Source: Desulfatiglans anilini DSM 4660 (GTDB lineage: Bacteria; Desulfobacterota; DSM-4660; Desulfatiglandales; Desulfatiglandaceae). From it: a stretch of 64,000 nucleotides of DNA. The position numbers were made by a program, and so were the translations under genes. The notes under the pieces were generated by a model. That model ran no database searches, had not been told where the DNA came from, and worked only from the letters and a program-made list of their open reading frames with translations. Shown here in pieces: positions 8,567-17,553 of the stretch. Numbering within the stretch: position 1 is the stretch's first letter; the number at the start of each line of letters is the position of its first letter. The stretch is from assembly GCF_000422285.1 (NCBI RefSeq), contig NZ_KE383814.1:95552-159551 (forward strand). The letters are read 5' to 3'.

Positions 8567-10003
8567 ATGGAAGAGAAACGGCCTGACAAGGAAGAGATGG
8601 CCAGGCTTCAGGACAAGCTTTTCTATAAACCCGCGCTGGTCTGGGACGCCATCGGCTTTGAAGAGCGGGAGGCTGTTTTTCGGTTTGCCGATGCCTACAA
8701 GCCCTTTCTGGACGCGTCCAAGACGGAGCGTGAGGCGGTTGAAACCATCCGGCGGCTGGCCCTCGAGAAAGGATTCGCCGAAGCGCCCGGGTCCGGCGGT
8801 GGAAAGGCCCCCTTTTTCCGCTCTCACCGAGGGAAGTGGGCGGCGGTTGTGCGGCCTGGAAGCGCTCCTTTGTCGGAGGGCCTGCGTGTGCTCGTCTCGC
8901 ACATGGATTCGCCGCGGCTGGATCTCAAGCAGCGGCCGGTTTACGAAGAGGCGGACCTGGCCTTCCTGAAGACCCATTACTACGGTGGAATCAAGAAGTA
9001 CCAGTGGCTGGCGCGGCCCTTGGCGATCCACGGCCGGGTCCTGCGTGCGGACGGTTCCTGGCTTGACCTTGCCGTGGGTGAGAAGCCCGGCGATCCGGTC
9101 TTCTCCGTGCTGGATCTTCTGCCGCATCTGGCCGCGAAATCCCAGTACGAGAAGAAGCTCGGCGAGGCGATCGAGGGGGAGAAGCTCAATGTGATGGCGG
9201 GTGCTCTGCCGTTGGGGGATGACGAGACGAAGGACCGGTTCAAACTGGCCCTCCTGGCGCATCTCAACGAAACGCTCGGAGTCCTGGAGGAGGATTTTAT
9301 CAGCGCTGAGATCGAGGTCGTTCCGGCGGGTCCGGCGCGGGATGTCGGCTGGGACCGCGCCATGGTGGGCGCCTATGGACAGGACGACCGGGCCTGCGTC
9401 TATACGAGCCTCAGGGCTGTTCTGGACATGGCCCCGAGTGAAAAGAGCGTCCTTGTCCTCTTCGTCGACAAGGAAGAGATCGGCAGCGAGGGCGCGACGA
9501 GCGCCAGGTCGAAATTTCTCGAGGCGGTGGTCGGGGACTGCCTCGAGGCGGCCGGGGAAGATGCGACCGCCAGGGCGGTCGGGCGGGTGCTCGCCGCCTC
9601 GGAGGCGCTTTCGGCGGATGTAGCGGGCGCATTCGACCCGGACTATCAGGACGTGCACGAGAAGCGAAACGCCGCCCGGCTGGGCTATGGACCCTGTTTC
9701 GTCAAATTCACCGGCCACCGGGGGAAGATCGGTGCAAACGATGCCGATGCGGAATACCTGGGCTGGCTGCGGCGCGTCTTCAAACGTGAACGGATCGTGT
9801 GGCAGACCGGTGAGTTGGGAAAGGTGGACGAGGGCGGCGGTGGAACGGCCGCCAAATACCTTGCCGTCCATGGCGTAAAAATTGTGGATTGCGGGCCGCC
9901 GATCCTGTCGATGCACTCGCCCTTCGAGATCACCCACAAAGGCGACGTGTACATGACCTACCGTGCCTACAGGGCCTTTCTCGAGTGCGGGACAGGGGTC
10001 TGA
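8567..10003 (+). CDS. M18-family aminopeptidase, 478 aa
   Basis: A cytosolic dinuclear-zinc aminopeptidase of the M18 (aminopeptidase I / aspartyl aminopeptidase) family, releasing N-terminal residues from peptides. Metal and catalytic motifs are in order: HMDSPRLD (His at ~112), GQDDRACVY (Asp pair ~273-274), DKEEIGSEGA (Glu pair ~303) and a C-terminal MHSPFE histidine (~450). The length fits the family. It stands alone with a 268-base upstream gap that holds the weak pyrKD hairpin and an AT-rich stretch (8450-8525), probably its promoter region. It converges with the following minus-strand gene. The preferred N-terminal residue cannot be predicted. Confidence 0.93.
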   Translation: MEEKRPDKEEMARLQDKLFYKPALVWDAIGFEEREAVFRFADAYKPFLDASKTEREAVETIRRLALEKGFAEAPGSGGGKAPFFRSHRGKWAAVVRPGSAPLSEGLRVLVSHMDSPRLDLKQRPVYEEADLAFLKTHYYGGIKKYQWLARPLAIHGRVLRADGSWLDLAVGEKPGDPVFSVLDLLPHLAAKSQYEKKLGEAIEGEKLNVMAGALPLGDDETKDRFKLALLAHLNETLGVLEEDFISAEIEVVPAGPARDVGWDRAMVGAYGQDDRACVYTSLRAVLDMAPSEKSVLVLFVDKEEIGSEGATSARSKFLEAVVGDCLEAAGEDATARAVGRVLAASEALSADVAGAFDPDYQDVHEKRNAARLGYGPCFVKFTGHRGKIGANDADAEYLGWLRRVFKRERIVWQTGELGKVDEGGGGTAAKYLAVHGVKIVDCGPPILSMHSPFEITHKGDVYMTYRAYRAFLECGTGV

Positions 10004-10044
10004 AGGTCATGCGGGCTGGAGGCGTCCGCGCGTGTGCCTGCCTC

Positions 10045-10078
10045 TGCCGGGAAACGCGGATACACCGCGATTCCGGCA
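10045..10078. terminator. Strong hairpin between convergent genes
   Basis: TGCCGGgAAaCGCGG pairs with CCGCGaTTcCGGCA around a 5-base loop. It lies between the convergent aminopeptidase gene and the 10138-10494 gene, a usual place for a shared terminator, but no T tract follows on either strand. Confidence 0.5.
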
Positions 10079-10137
10079 AGGGCCTCTTTCGCACGTCCGT
10101 TCAGGCCGTATGGGAGGCAGTCTGGCGGGTGAGGGGA

Positions 10138-10494
10138 TCAGTCACCCCTTTTGTAAAGGGGATCCTGCTCTTCAGCCAGATCCTTTTCAAAATGCCCCAG
10201 CGGTCTCCGAAACGTGTATATGGCCGGATCGGCCACGAGATACTGATACGTTTCGTCCGTGTTGCCCCCCCAGGCTGCGAACGGATAGGAAACCACGTAG
10301 GCGACGCTTCCGAGGACCGTCCCGACGATGCCGAGCGGTCTGATCAACGCCAGATCGAGCAGCATCTTTTCCGCGGTCTGGGGCTCTACGTAGAACTCGT
10401 CCGATTGGGCTGAAAATGCAGTCCCGAGAGTCGTCAGGGTGAGAAAAAAAAGGAGAACGGTCAGGAGAACCCAACGTGTCTTCTTGTGTTTCAT
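10138..10494 (-). CDS. Small exported protein of unknown function, 118 aa
   Basis: I do not recognise a named family. Lys/Arg residues precede a hydrophobic stretch (residues ~9-28) ending in AFSAQ, a good signal peptide or membrane anchor. The mature part has a glycine/alanine-rich apolar segment (PLGIVGTVLGSVAYVVSYPFAAWGG) that could insert in a membrane, followed by a YQYLVADPAIYTFRRPLG block. This suggests a small envelope protein. It is transcribed in the same direction as the following unknown gene, 33 bases downstream of it. Confidence 0.7.
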   Translation of the reverse strand: MKHKKTRWVLLTVLLFFLTLTTLGTAFSAQSDEFYVEPQTAEKMLLDLALIRPLGIVGTVLGSVAYVVSYPFAAWGGNTDETYQYLVADPAIYTFRRPLGHFEKDLAEEQDPLYKRGD

Positions 10495-10527
10495 GCGACT
10501 ATCTCCATGTGGATGCCATATCGGCGT

Positions 10528-11127
10528 TTAGTCTCGATCGCCGCCGGCAAAAAGCCGGCGGAATAGATCCCTGAGCGTGTGAGCGCCCTCCATCCCACGC
10601 CTTTCCTCCTTGCCTTTCAATCCAGCGGGCGGCGCAGCATCGGATGCCCACCACTCGACGGCCGCGAAGGCGCAGGAGAGGATCGATTCCAGCGCGGGCA
10701 TGAGATGCCTTTCAATCAGGAACCTTTCGCGGCCCTTGAGGACCTTGAAATAGAGGTTCACCTCCTCGACATACCAGTCCTCCAGAGGGGCCATGAAATC
10801 GAGGGGGACCTTGACGAACAGGTCTATCAGACCGTTGAGCCGCGCCGAAACCGCCTGTTCCGACAGCTGCCCGAACAGGTCTTTGACGGCGCTTCGATCA
10901 GCAGGGTTGCTTTCGGTGTCCACGAGAAAGGTGAGCGTCAGGTAACCGCTGCCGTTTTCACGGCAGGAAGCGGATATCTTCAAAATCCCTTGCTTTGGGG
11001 CCGGCAGGCGGCCGGAGGAAAGGCTGAAGCCGGCGAAAGCGATCATCCGCTCGTCGGCCTTCAGGGCAAGCGCGCTCTCCCTCAGATCCAAGATGTTCTG
11101 CATCCGCTCGTGCCTCTTGTCGTCCAA
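10528..11127 (-). CDS. Conserved-looking hypothetical protein, 199 aa
   Basis: No family recognised. The protein is soluble, with no signal peptide. It starts with charged helices (KRHERMQNILDLRESALAL), has a middle part with alternating hydrophobic residues typical of beta strands (GYLTLTFLVDTESN), then FVKVPLDFMAPLEDWYVEEVNLYFKVL, and ends in a Lys/Arg/Glu-rich tail. It is followed 33 bases later by the small exported protein, so the two may form an operon. An ATG at 11127 is used; another in-frame ATG follows at residue 9. Confidence 0.65.
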   Translation of the reverse strand: MDDKRHERMQNILDLRESALALKADERMIAFAGFSLSSGRLPAPKQGILKISASCRENGSGYLTLTFLVDTESNPADRSAVKDLFGQLSEQAVSARLNGLIDLFVKVPLDFMAPLEDWYVEEVNLYFKVLKGRERFLIERHLMPALESILSCAFAAVEWWASDAAPPAGLKGKEERRGMEGAHTLRDLFRRLFAGGDRD

Positions 11128-11460
11128 GTTGCTGCATCGGGCCGGGATGAAAGGCCCTCGACCCCTTCTTGCCCCGCAGTTCGAGGCCTCACGGATTCAG
11201 GCGAAGGGGCGGTGTGCATCGTCTCCGGCCGGGGGGCAGAAAAAAGAAGACCATTCAACGATAGACAAAGGGTGGTATCGTGTCAACTGATATCTCCCTC
11301 GGAATGCCGTCTGCCTTCGGGTCTTTGACCGCTCCGCAGACCGTGTGCAGTGCGGCGGGAAAAGGAGAGTTCTGTGGGCCCTCCCAAAGCCCTGGAGTCC
11401 GCGTGAGTCTGTTCGGCTCAAGAATTCCATCTCCAGGGCCGGGCTCAGCCGGAAACAAAA

Positions 11461-11490
11461 TTGACAAAGGCAGGTAAAGAGGTCTAAACT
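11461..11490 (+). promoter_or_regulatory. Sigma70-type promoter for the DEAD-box helicase
   Basis: TTGACA (11461-11466), an 18-base spacer and TAAACT (11485-11490). The predicted transcript has a leader of ~135 bases before the ATG at 11631. Long leaders are common for cold-induced RNA helicases, but no specific element is recognised. The remaining divergent spacer (11128-11460) shows nothing further. Confidence 0.6.
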
Positions 11491-11630
11491 GCCTTCTGTA
11501 ATGGGAAAACGAACCAGGGATGTCCGGCTCCTGTAAACGATCCTCATCATCTGTGTGAACCTGCCGGACGGTGCTTCGAATCAGCGTAGGATAAATCCTC
11601 AACAACGGCAAGAAAGAGAAAAAGACCTTT

Positions 11631-13397
11631 ATGACCGACGAATTCCTGTCAGATCAGACAATCGCCAGTTCAGAGCCTCAGCGTTTTTTGACCCAGAAGA
11701 CCTTCGAATCCTTCAATCTGCCGGAAAAGGTATTGGCCGGCATCCGGGATGCCGGCTTCACGCACTGCACGCCCATTCAGGCCCGCGTCCTTCCGGTGGC
11801 GCTGGAAGGACGCGACGTGGCCGGCCAGGCCCAGACCGGGACCGGCAAGACGGCTGCTTTCCTGGTGACGATCTTTTCCCGTCTCGATGAGAGCCGCTTT
11901 TTGCCGGGCCTGCCATCCGCGCTCATCGTCGCACCCACGCGGGAACTGGCGCTGCAAATCTACAACGAAGCCAAGATGGTCGGAGGTCATACGGGCCTCA
12001 AGTTGGCGCTGGTTGTAGGGGGGATCGATTACCAGAAACAGGCCCAGACGCTGAAGGCGGGTGTGGATATCGTGATCTGCACGCCCGGCCGGCTGATCGA
12101 TTACATGAAGCAGGGCATCTTCAAGCCCGACGCCATCCAGATCGTCGTGGTCGACGAGGCGGACCGGCTGCTCGACCTCGGATTCGCCAAAGACATGCGG
12201 TTCATTCTCAAGAAACTCCCCAGCTACGAGAAGCGCCAGTCGCTGCTCTTCTCCGCGACCCTGAGCTTCCGGGTCCTCGAGTTGACTTACGAGTACATGA
12301 ACCTGCCCGAGTTCATCGACGTCTCGCCGGACGAGGTGACCGTCAAGGGCATCGAACAGGCGTTGATCCACGTCGGCATGGAGGAAAAACTCAAACTTCT
12401 TCTGGGGATTCTCAAGCGGGAGGAATGGGAGCGGCTCCTGATCTTCGTCAACACGAAGGCGGAGGTGGAGCGTCTGACCCGCAAGCTCAAGGGCAACGGC
12501 TGGCCCGCCCAGGGGATCACGGGGGACGTTCCGCAGAGAACGCGCCTGGCTTTGATGGAGGCCTTCAAGAGCGGCAAGACGAAGATCCTGGTGGCGACGG
12601 ATGTCGCTTCCCGGGGCATCCATGTCGAGGATATCAGCCACGTGATCAACTACGATCTCCCACAGGATGCCGAAAATTACGTCCATCGGATCGGACGCAC
12701 CGCACGGGCGGGGAAGACCGGCAAGGCCATCTCCCTGGCCTGCGAGAAGTTCGTCTACCACCTCGAGCCCATCGAAGAGATCCTCGGATACAAGATCCCC
12801 GTGCTCTGGCCGGAGGACGACTGGTTTGTCAAAGACGAGGCCGGCCCGGTAAGGATCGAGGGCGGACGGCCCAAACGCCCCCGGAAGGAGAGGCCGAAGC
12901 CGGAGAAGCATTCTGAGCCGAAGCCGGAGAAGCGTTCTGAGGCGAAGGCGGAGAAGCGTTCTGAGCCGAAGCCCGAGAAGCGTTCTGAGGCGAAGCCGGA
13001 GAAGCGTTCTGAGCCGAAGCCCGAGAAGCGTTCTGAGGCGAAGCCGGAGAAGCGTTCTGAACCGAAGCCAGCCGCCCAGGAGCTGCCCGAAGCAGCGCTG
13101 GAAGAGGCTGTCGAGCAGCCTGCGATTCAAGAACCCGCCAAGAAGCCGAGGGCCGCGGCGAAGACCGCGGAAAAACGCAAACCGGCGGCGCGCGGAAAAG
13201 GCATTGCCATGTCATCGCAGCCCGGCGGCATCTTCGGACTGGCGCCGTTGTCGTTTCCCGCCTCTGAAGAAGAGGGGGCGAAGCCGGCGGCGGCGAAGAA
13301 GCCCAGAAAGAAATCGCGGCGCAAGAGAAAGCCCGCAGCGGAGGGTGAGTCCAAAGCGGAGACCCCCACGACCGCGCCGGCCGAACCCGCGGAATAG
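11631..13397 (+). CDS. DEAD-box ATP-dependent RNA helicase (RhlE/RhlB-like), 588 aa
   Basis: Unwinds RNA duplexes, probably in mRNA decay or ribosome assembly. The core (residues ~25-395) has all the signature motifs: a Q-motif region (THCTPIQARVLP), AQTGTGKT (~67-74), PTRELA, TPGRL, DEAD (~175), SAT (~208), and HRIGRTARAGK (~352). The last ~190 residues are a lysine-rich disordered tail typical of RNA-binding extensions, with a run of EKRSEPKP/EKRSEAKP octapeptides at ~422-480 and a final KKPRKKSRRKRK stretch. Its own promoter (11461) indicates single-gene expression. Confidence 0.94.
   Translation: MTDEFLSDQTIASSEPQRFLTQKTFESFNLPEKVLAGIRDAGFTHCTPIQARVLPVALEGRDVAGQAQTGTGKTAAFLVTIFSRLDESRFLPGLPSALIVAPTRELALQIYNEAKMVGGHTGLKLALVVGGIDYQKQAQTLKAGVDIVICTPGRLIDYMKQGIFKPDAIQIVVVDEADRLLDLGFAKDMRFILKKLPSYEKRQSLLFSATLSFRVLELTYEYMNLPEFIDVSPDEVTVKGIEQALIHVGMEEKLKLLLGILKREEWERLLIFVNTKAEVERLTRKLKGNGWPAQGITGDVPQRTRLALMEAFKSGKTKILVATDVASRGIHVEDISHVINYDLPQDAENYVHRIGRTARAGKTGKAISLACEKFVYHLEPIEEILGYKIPVLWPEDDWFVKDEAGPVRIEGGRPKRPRKERPKPEKHSEPKPEKRSEAKAEKRSEPKPEKRSEAKPEKRSEPKPEKRSEAKPEKRSEPKPAAQELPEAALEEAVEQPAIQEPAKKPRAAAKTAEKRKPAARGKGIAMSSQPGGIFGLAPLSFPASEEEGAKPAAAKKPRKKSRRKRKPAAEGESKAETPTTAPAEPAE
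12899..13070 (+). repeat. 24-bp tandem repeats inside the helicase gene
   Basis: About seven near-identical 24-bp units, each coding for eight residues (EKRSEPKP alternating with EKRSEAKP). The nucleotide identity between units suggests recent expansion. Copy number may vary among strains without breaking the frame. Confidence 0.9.
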
Positions 13398-13678
13398 GCA
13401 TCGGGGAAATTTCTAAACGGTGGCGGGTTTCCAGAAGCCCAGGGGACGCACTTCAGCGGATTAAGTTGGGGGATGAGTTCCAGCTTTGGAAGGTTCAGGA
13501 CGTGCGGGGCATGTTCCTCGCGAGGTTGTCTGCAGGGTGTTTTTGCAGGGCACCCAATAGCGGTAGGTTTCGGAACGCGCAGGCGATGCTCTTTGTGCGG
13601 TCTCCACTCGGCCGGAATGCGACCGTACAAAAAACATCCCCTGCGTTTAGGAAGGCTTCAGGACCCGAGAAAGGGGTT

Positions 13679-14155
13679 TTATGACTCTCCTGACGCCTTT
13701 GCGGCCGCCTGGACGGCTTCGACGATCTTCTTGTAGCCGGTGCAGCGGCAGATGTTCGAGGAAACGGTGCGGATCACGTCCTGCCTGGTCGGGGCCTGAT
13801 TCCGGTCCAGGAGCCCTTTGGCGTTCATGATCATGCCGGAGGTGCAGAAGCCGCACTGGACCGCGCCCTTTTCCATGAAGGCTTCCTGCAGCGGATGGAG
13901 TTCTTCTCCCTTTGCAAGCCCTTCGACCGTGGCAACGGATGCGCCCTCGACCTCCGGGGTCAGCACCAGGCAGCTCCGGGTGGGCACACCGTCCATCATG
14001 ACGGTGCAGGCCCCGCACGATCCCATCCCGCAGGCCTCTTTCGCTCCGGTCAGATCGAGGCGCTCCCTGAGCGTTTCGAGCAGCGTTTCATAAGGCCTCA
14101 CCTGTGATGTGCAGGTCTCGCCGTTGATCTCGAAGGTTACTTTCCTGGTTTTCAT
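13679..14155 (-). CDS. hcrC: Molybdenum hydroxylase small [2Fe-2S] subunit (HcrC/CoxS type), 158 aa
   Basis: Small electron-transfer subunit of a xanthine-oxidase-family enzyme. The N-terminal plant-type ferredoxin fold carries Cys42, 47, 50 and 62 (CGMGSCGAC...C), and the C-terminal helical domain carries the second cluster ligands Cys101, 104, 136 and 138 (CGFC...CRC). The length is normal. The start codon at 14155 overlaps the last base of the middle-subunit gene, so the genes are coupled. It is the last gene of the operon in the order large, medium, small. The hcr name depends on the middle subunit; the exact substrate is not settled. Confidence 0.88.
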   Translation of the reverse strand: MKTRKVTFEINGETCTSQVRPYETLLETLRERLDLTGAKEACGMGSCGACTVMMDGVPTRSCLVLTPEVEGASVATVEGLAKGEELHPLQEAFMEKGAVQCGFCTSGMIMNAKGLLDRNQAPTRQDVIRTVSSNICRCTGYKKIVEAVQAAAKASGES

Positions 14156-15099
14156 CACTTTCCCTCCTGCACGGTCTTGCTGATGGCCCTTTGCGCAAGG
14201 ACCCGCACCATTTTCTTGCGATAGGCGGGCGTGAGCACGGCGTTCGCCACCGGTTTCGCGTCCTGGGAGGCCTTGTCCGCAGCCTCTTTGAGGGTTGCCT
14301 CCGTGAGGTCTTTCAGGTCGTAGACGAGGGGTTCGAGGCCGATGCCCCCGACCGCGATCTTCCCTTTGCCGCCGAGGACCGAGCACGCCGCCCCGACCAG
14401 GGGATAATCGATGGAGCCGCGGACGCGCAGCTTTTCGTAGGCCCCCTGCGACTTCTTGAGCGGGATGTGGACCCCCGTCAGGATCTCCCCGGGCAGCAGG
14501 GTGAACGGGTTTTTCCCCTTGCTGCTGAAAAGCTTCTCCAGTTTGATCTTGCGCTCTCCCTGCGGGCCGGTGAGGGCGAGAGCGGCCGAAAGGGTGAGGA
14601 GCGGCAGGGCGTTGTCGCTGCAGTAGTTGGAGAAGCACCGCTTTGCCCCGGGGGCGGCGTTGCAGATTTCACCCCCCATCTTGAAGCACAGGCCCCGCGC
14701 CGTTCTCCAGGCAAGGGACTGGTTGTAGAAAAGACAGCGCGTGTTCTGCAGGATGTTGCCGCCGATGGTCCCCCGCATCTGAAGGGCCTCGCAGGAGGTC
14801 GCCTCGAGCGAGGCCTGGAGCGCCGGGAAGTACTCCTTGACGGTCGCGTCGTTCTTGAGTTCGAAAAGCGTGGTGTTGGCGCCGATCACGAGGGCCCCTC
14901 CCTGGCGGGAAATGGTCCTCAGGGCCTCTATGCCCTTCAGATCGATGACGGCCGCCGGCATGGCGAGCCTCGATTTCACCCGCGGGATCAGGTCCGTCCC
15001 GCCGGCGAGGTAAGAGGCCTGGCCTTTGAAGCCCTCGAAGAGGGCGATCGCCGCGGTCACGCTGTCCGCCTTCCGGTATTCAAACTTGGGCATGATCAT
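14155..15099 (-). CDS. hcrB: Molybdenum hydroxylase FAD subunit with extra 4Fe-4S motif (HcrB-like), 314 aa
   Basis: The FAD-binding middle subunit, with the flavin motifs YLAGGTDLIPR and RGTIGGNI. Unlike ordinary CoxM/XdhB proteins it has an insertion with cysteines at 122, 138, 146 and 155 (and 160). The spacing matches the extra [4Fe-4S] cluster of the 4-hydroxybenzoyl-CoA reductase beta subunit. The surrounding residues (RCLFYNQS, LCFKMGG, ICNAAPGAKRC) also fit that group. The inferred role is transfer of low-potential electrons to the molybdenum site for reductive dehydroxylation of an aromatic acyl-CoA. The gene overlaps the large-subunit gene by 4 bases. Confidence 0.88.
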   Translation of the reverse strand: MIMPKFEYRKADSVTAAIALFEGFKGQASYLAGGTDLIPRVKSRLAMPAAVIDLKGIEALRTISRQGGALVIGANTTLFELKNDATVKEYFPALQASLEATSCEALQMRGTIGGNILQNTRCLFYNQSLAWRTARGLCFKMGGEICNAAPGAKRCFSNYCSDNALPLLTLSAALALTGPQGERKIKLEKLFSSKGKNPFTLLPGEILTGVHIPLKKSQGAYEKLRVRGSIDYPLVGAACSVLGGKGKIAVGGIGLEPLVYDLKDLTEATLKEAADKASQDAKPVANAVLTPAYRKKMVRVLAQRAISKTVQEGK

Positions 15100-17375
15100 T
15101 TCTTTCCCCCCTTTTTGCCTTCGAGGGCGCTCAAGACCCTGTCAGGGGTGAGTGGAAGTTCGCTGAACAGAGCGCCCGTGGCGTTTGCCACGGCCGAGGC
15201 GACGGCGCTGTAGGCGTTCATCCGGACAGTGAGGCCGCCCTCCTTGGCGCCGAACGGCCCCTCGGGATCGACGGAGCTGACGATGATCGTCTCGATCTCG
15301 GGCATGTCACAGGCGAGGGGGACCTTGTATTCAAGCAGGTCCGGGTTCAGCAGGAACCCCTTGTCGAAAAGGTTTTCTTCCATGATGGCGGCGACTCCCG
15401 CCTGCTGGATCGAGCCCTCCATCTGCCCCTCCACGGCCATGGGGTTGATCGGCCGGCCGCAGTCATGCGCGGCCGTGAAGTGCGGGATCGTGATCCGGCC
15501 GGTCTCGCGATCGATGCTGACCTCGGCGATCGAGGTGCCGAAGGAGAAGGTCCCCGCCATCTGGCCGCGGGGGCGCGACACCCATTCGCGCTCGAAATCG
15601 ATCTTCGGGAAATACGTGCCCGTGGCTGCGATCGGGTCTCCGCGGAAGAAGGCCTCCCGCACGACCCAGGAGATGGGCATCTTCGTGGACGGGGTCTTCT
15701 TCGAATAGGCCAGGCGGTCTTTGAGGTCGACGTCGTCCTCGGGGATGCCGAGCTTCTCCGCGGCGATGGCGACAAGGCGCCTGCGGGCGTTCTCGCAGGC
15801 CACGCGGACGGCATTGGCCCCCACGAAGGCCGCCGCCTGCGAGTAGGCGCCGGGGTCGAGATTGGTCACCTCCGTATCGGCGTTGACGAGGTTGATGTCC
15901 TGCATGGGGACTCCGAGGACCTCGGAGGCGACCTGGATGACCATCGACTCGTTCCCCTGCCCGTTGTCGACCAGGCCCGTCACGAGCGTCACCTGCCCGT
16001 CATCGTTCAGCTTGACATAACAGGAAGACCCGGATCGGAAGCCCATCGGGAATCCGCACATAATGGCCACGCTGCCCATGCCGATCCCGTTCAGGGCCTT
16101 CGGCTTCGCCCACCGCCGCTTGAAGTCGGTGGCCTTGGCTGAAGCCTCGATCGTCTCCTTCAGGCCGCAGCTCGAGATCCGGGATTCGGTGGCGGTCATC
16201 TCCCCGGGTTTCAGCCCGTTTTTCAGGCGGATCTCCACGGGGTCCAGGCCGAGCTCCTTCGCCATCAGGTCCATCTGGGCCTCGTTCCCGGCAAGGAACG
16301 CCCTCCCGTGGCACCCGTACATGCCCCGGATGCCCTTGTTGGTGAGGACCCGGTAGCCGTTGTAGCGGACGTTCGGGAGGCGGTAGCATTCCTCGTAGAC
16401 GTAGAAGGGGATCGAGGTGGCGATCGGGCCGGTGGAGCTGTACGCCCCGCCGTCGTATACGACCCGGTAATCCTTCGCCAGGATCGTACCGTCCTTTTTC
16501 ATGGCGGTCTTGATCGTGGCCTTCATCTCGTGCACCTGGCGGGTGCTGGTGGCGTTTTCCTCGCGCGAGAGGACCAGTTTCACCGGTTTGCCCGTCTTGA
16601 TGGAGAGGAGGGAAGCGACGAGGTCGCCCGGAGAGACTTCGGACCGGCCGCCGAACGCGCCCCCGGAGTTGATGGGGCGCACCCGCACGCGGTTGAGTGG
16701 CATTTTGAGGAGATTCGAGAGGGCCTTGGCCCGTACGTGGGGCCCGGCATTCGGCATCCACAGGTCAAGGAAGCCGTTGCTGTAAGAGGCGACCACCGCA
16801 TACGGTTCCATCATCGCGTAGGCCTCGCCGCCTGCCCGGAAGGTGTCTTCCCTGACGAGGAAGGCCTCTTCCATAGCCTTGTCTACCTCGCCTACGTCGA
16901 TGTGGACGTGGATGTTGATGTTGTTCTGGTACGCATCGTGTATTTGGGGCGCACCTTCCTGCATGGCCTCTTCGGGTTCGAAAACGGCCGGGAGTGGCTC
17001 GAAGTCGACCTCGATGCGGGAGATGGCCTCGAGGGCGGCCTCTTCATCGACCGCCGCGACCGCCGCGATGTCTTCGCCGATGTACCGCGCCTTGTCCCTT
17101 GGCAGCATCGCGTGGTCCTGGGTGTAGCGGAAGACCCCCCACTTGATCCCGTGGGTGTCGAAGCCGCTGACGGCGGCCTTGACCCCTTTGACTTTCAGGG
17201 CCCGCGTCAGGTCGATGCCGCGGATCAGGGCATGGGGATAGGGGCTCCGGAGGACCTTGGCGACGAGCATGTTGGGAAACTTCAGGTCCGCGGTGTAGTG
17301 CGCCGCTCCGGTGACCTTGGCCAGGGAGTCGCTTCTGACGACCCTTTTGCCGACGACATTCAAATCATTCTTCAT
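15096..17375 (-). CDS. hcrA: Molybdenum hydroxylase large subunit (HcrA/CoxL type), 759 aa
   Basis: Molybdopterin-binding catalytic subunit of the xanthine-oxidase family. An N-terminal a/b hammerhead (KVTGAAHYTADL) is followed by cofactor-binding segments including GGAFGGRSE (~residue 240), RGMYGCHGRAF, NGQGNES and the C-terminal GAKEGG, whose Glu712 corresponds to the catalytic glutamate. A shorter than usual total length fits 4-hydroxybenzoyl-CoA reductases. With the 4Fe-4S middle subunit it forms an alpha-beta-gamma enzyme, probably cytosolic. No maturation gene is adjacent. Transcription probably starts in the 178-base gap after the VOC gene, or reads through from it. Confidence 0.9.
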   Translation of the reverse strand: MKNDLNVVGKRVVRSDSLAKVTGAAHYTADLKFPNMLVAKVLRSPYPHALIRGIDLTRALKVKGVKAAVSGFDTHGIKWGVFRYTQDHAMLPRDKARYIGEDIAAVAAVDEEAALEAISRIEVDFEPLPAVFEPEEAMQEGAPQIHDAYQNNINIHVHIDVGEVDKAMEEAFLVREDTFRAGGEAYAMMEPYAVVASYSNGFLDLWMPNAGPHVRAKALSNLLKMPLNRVRVRPINSGGAFGGRSEVSPGDLVASLLSIKTGKPVKLVLSREENATSTRQVHEMKATIKTAMKKDGTILAKDYRVVYDGGAYSSTGPIATSIPFYVYEECYRLPNVRYNGYRVLTNKGIRGMYGCHGRAFLAGNEAQMDLMAKELGLDPVEIRLKNGLKPGEMTATESRISSCGLKETIEASAKATDFKRRWAKPKALNGIGMGSVAIMCGFPMGFRSGSSCYVKLNDDGQVTLVTGLVDNGQGNESMVIQVASEVLGVPMQDINLVNADTEVTNLDPGAYSQAAAFVGANAVRVACENARRRLVAIAAEKLGIPEDDVDLKDRLAYSKKTPSTKMPISWVVREAFFRGDPIAATGTYFPKIDFEREWVSRPRGQMAGTFSFGTSIAEVSIDRETGRITIPHFTAAHDCGRPINPMAVEGQMEGSIQQAGVAAIMEENLFDKGFLLNPDLLEYKVPLACDMPEIETIIVSSVDPEGPFGAKEGGLTVRMNAYSAVASAVANATGALFSELPLTPDRVLSALEGKKGGKK

Positions 17376-17553
17376 AACGTTCCCCTGATGGCTGATGGGT
17401 TGATGATGTCAGAGGGTCAGTACAGGCCTGGGCCCGCCGATCGCCGCGCGCGGGGCGGGTGTCCGCATTCATCTCATTCATGTGCTGACAAAAACATCCT
17501 TCCTTTCCAAAGAATCTCAGACGGGAGCGAAACAGGGCGCAAACGTCTTCAAG

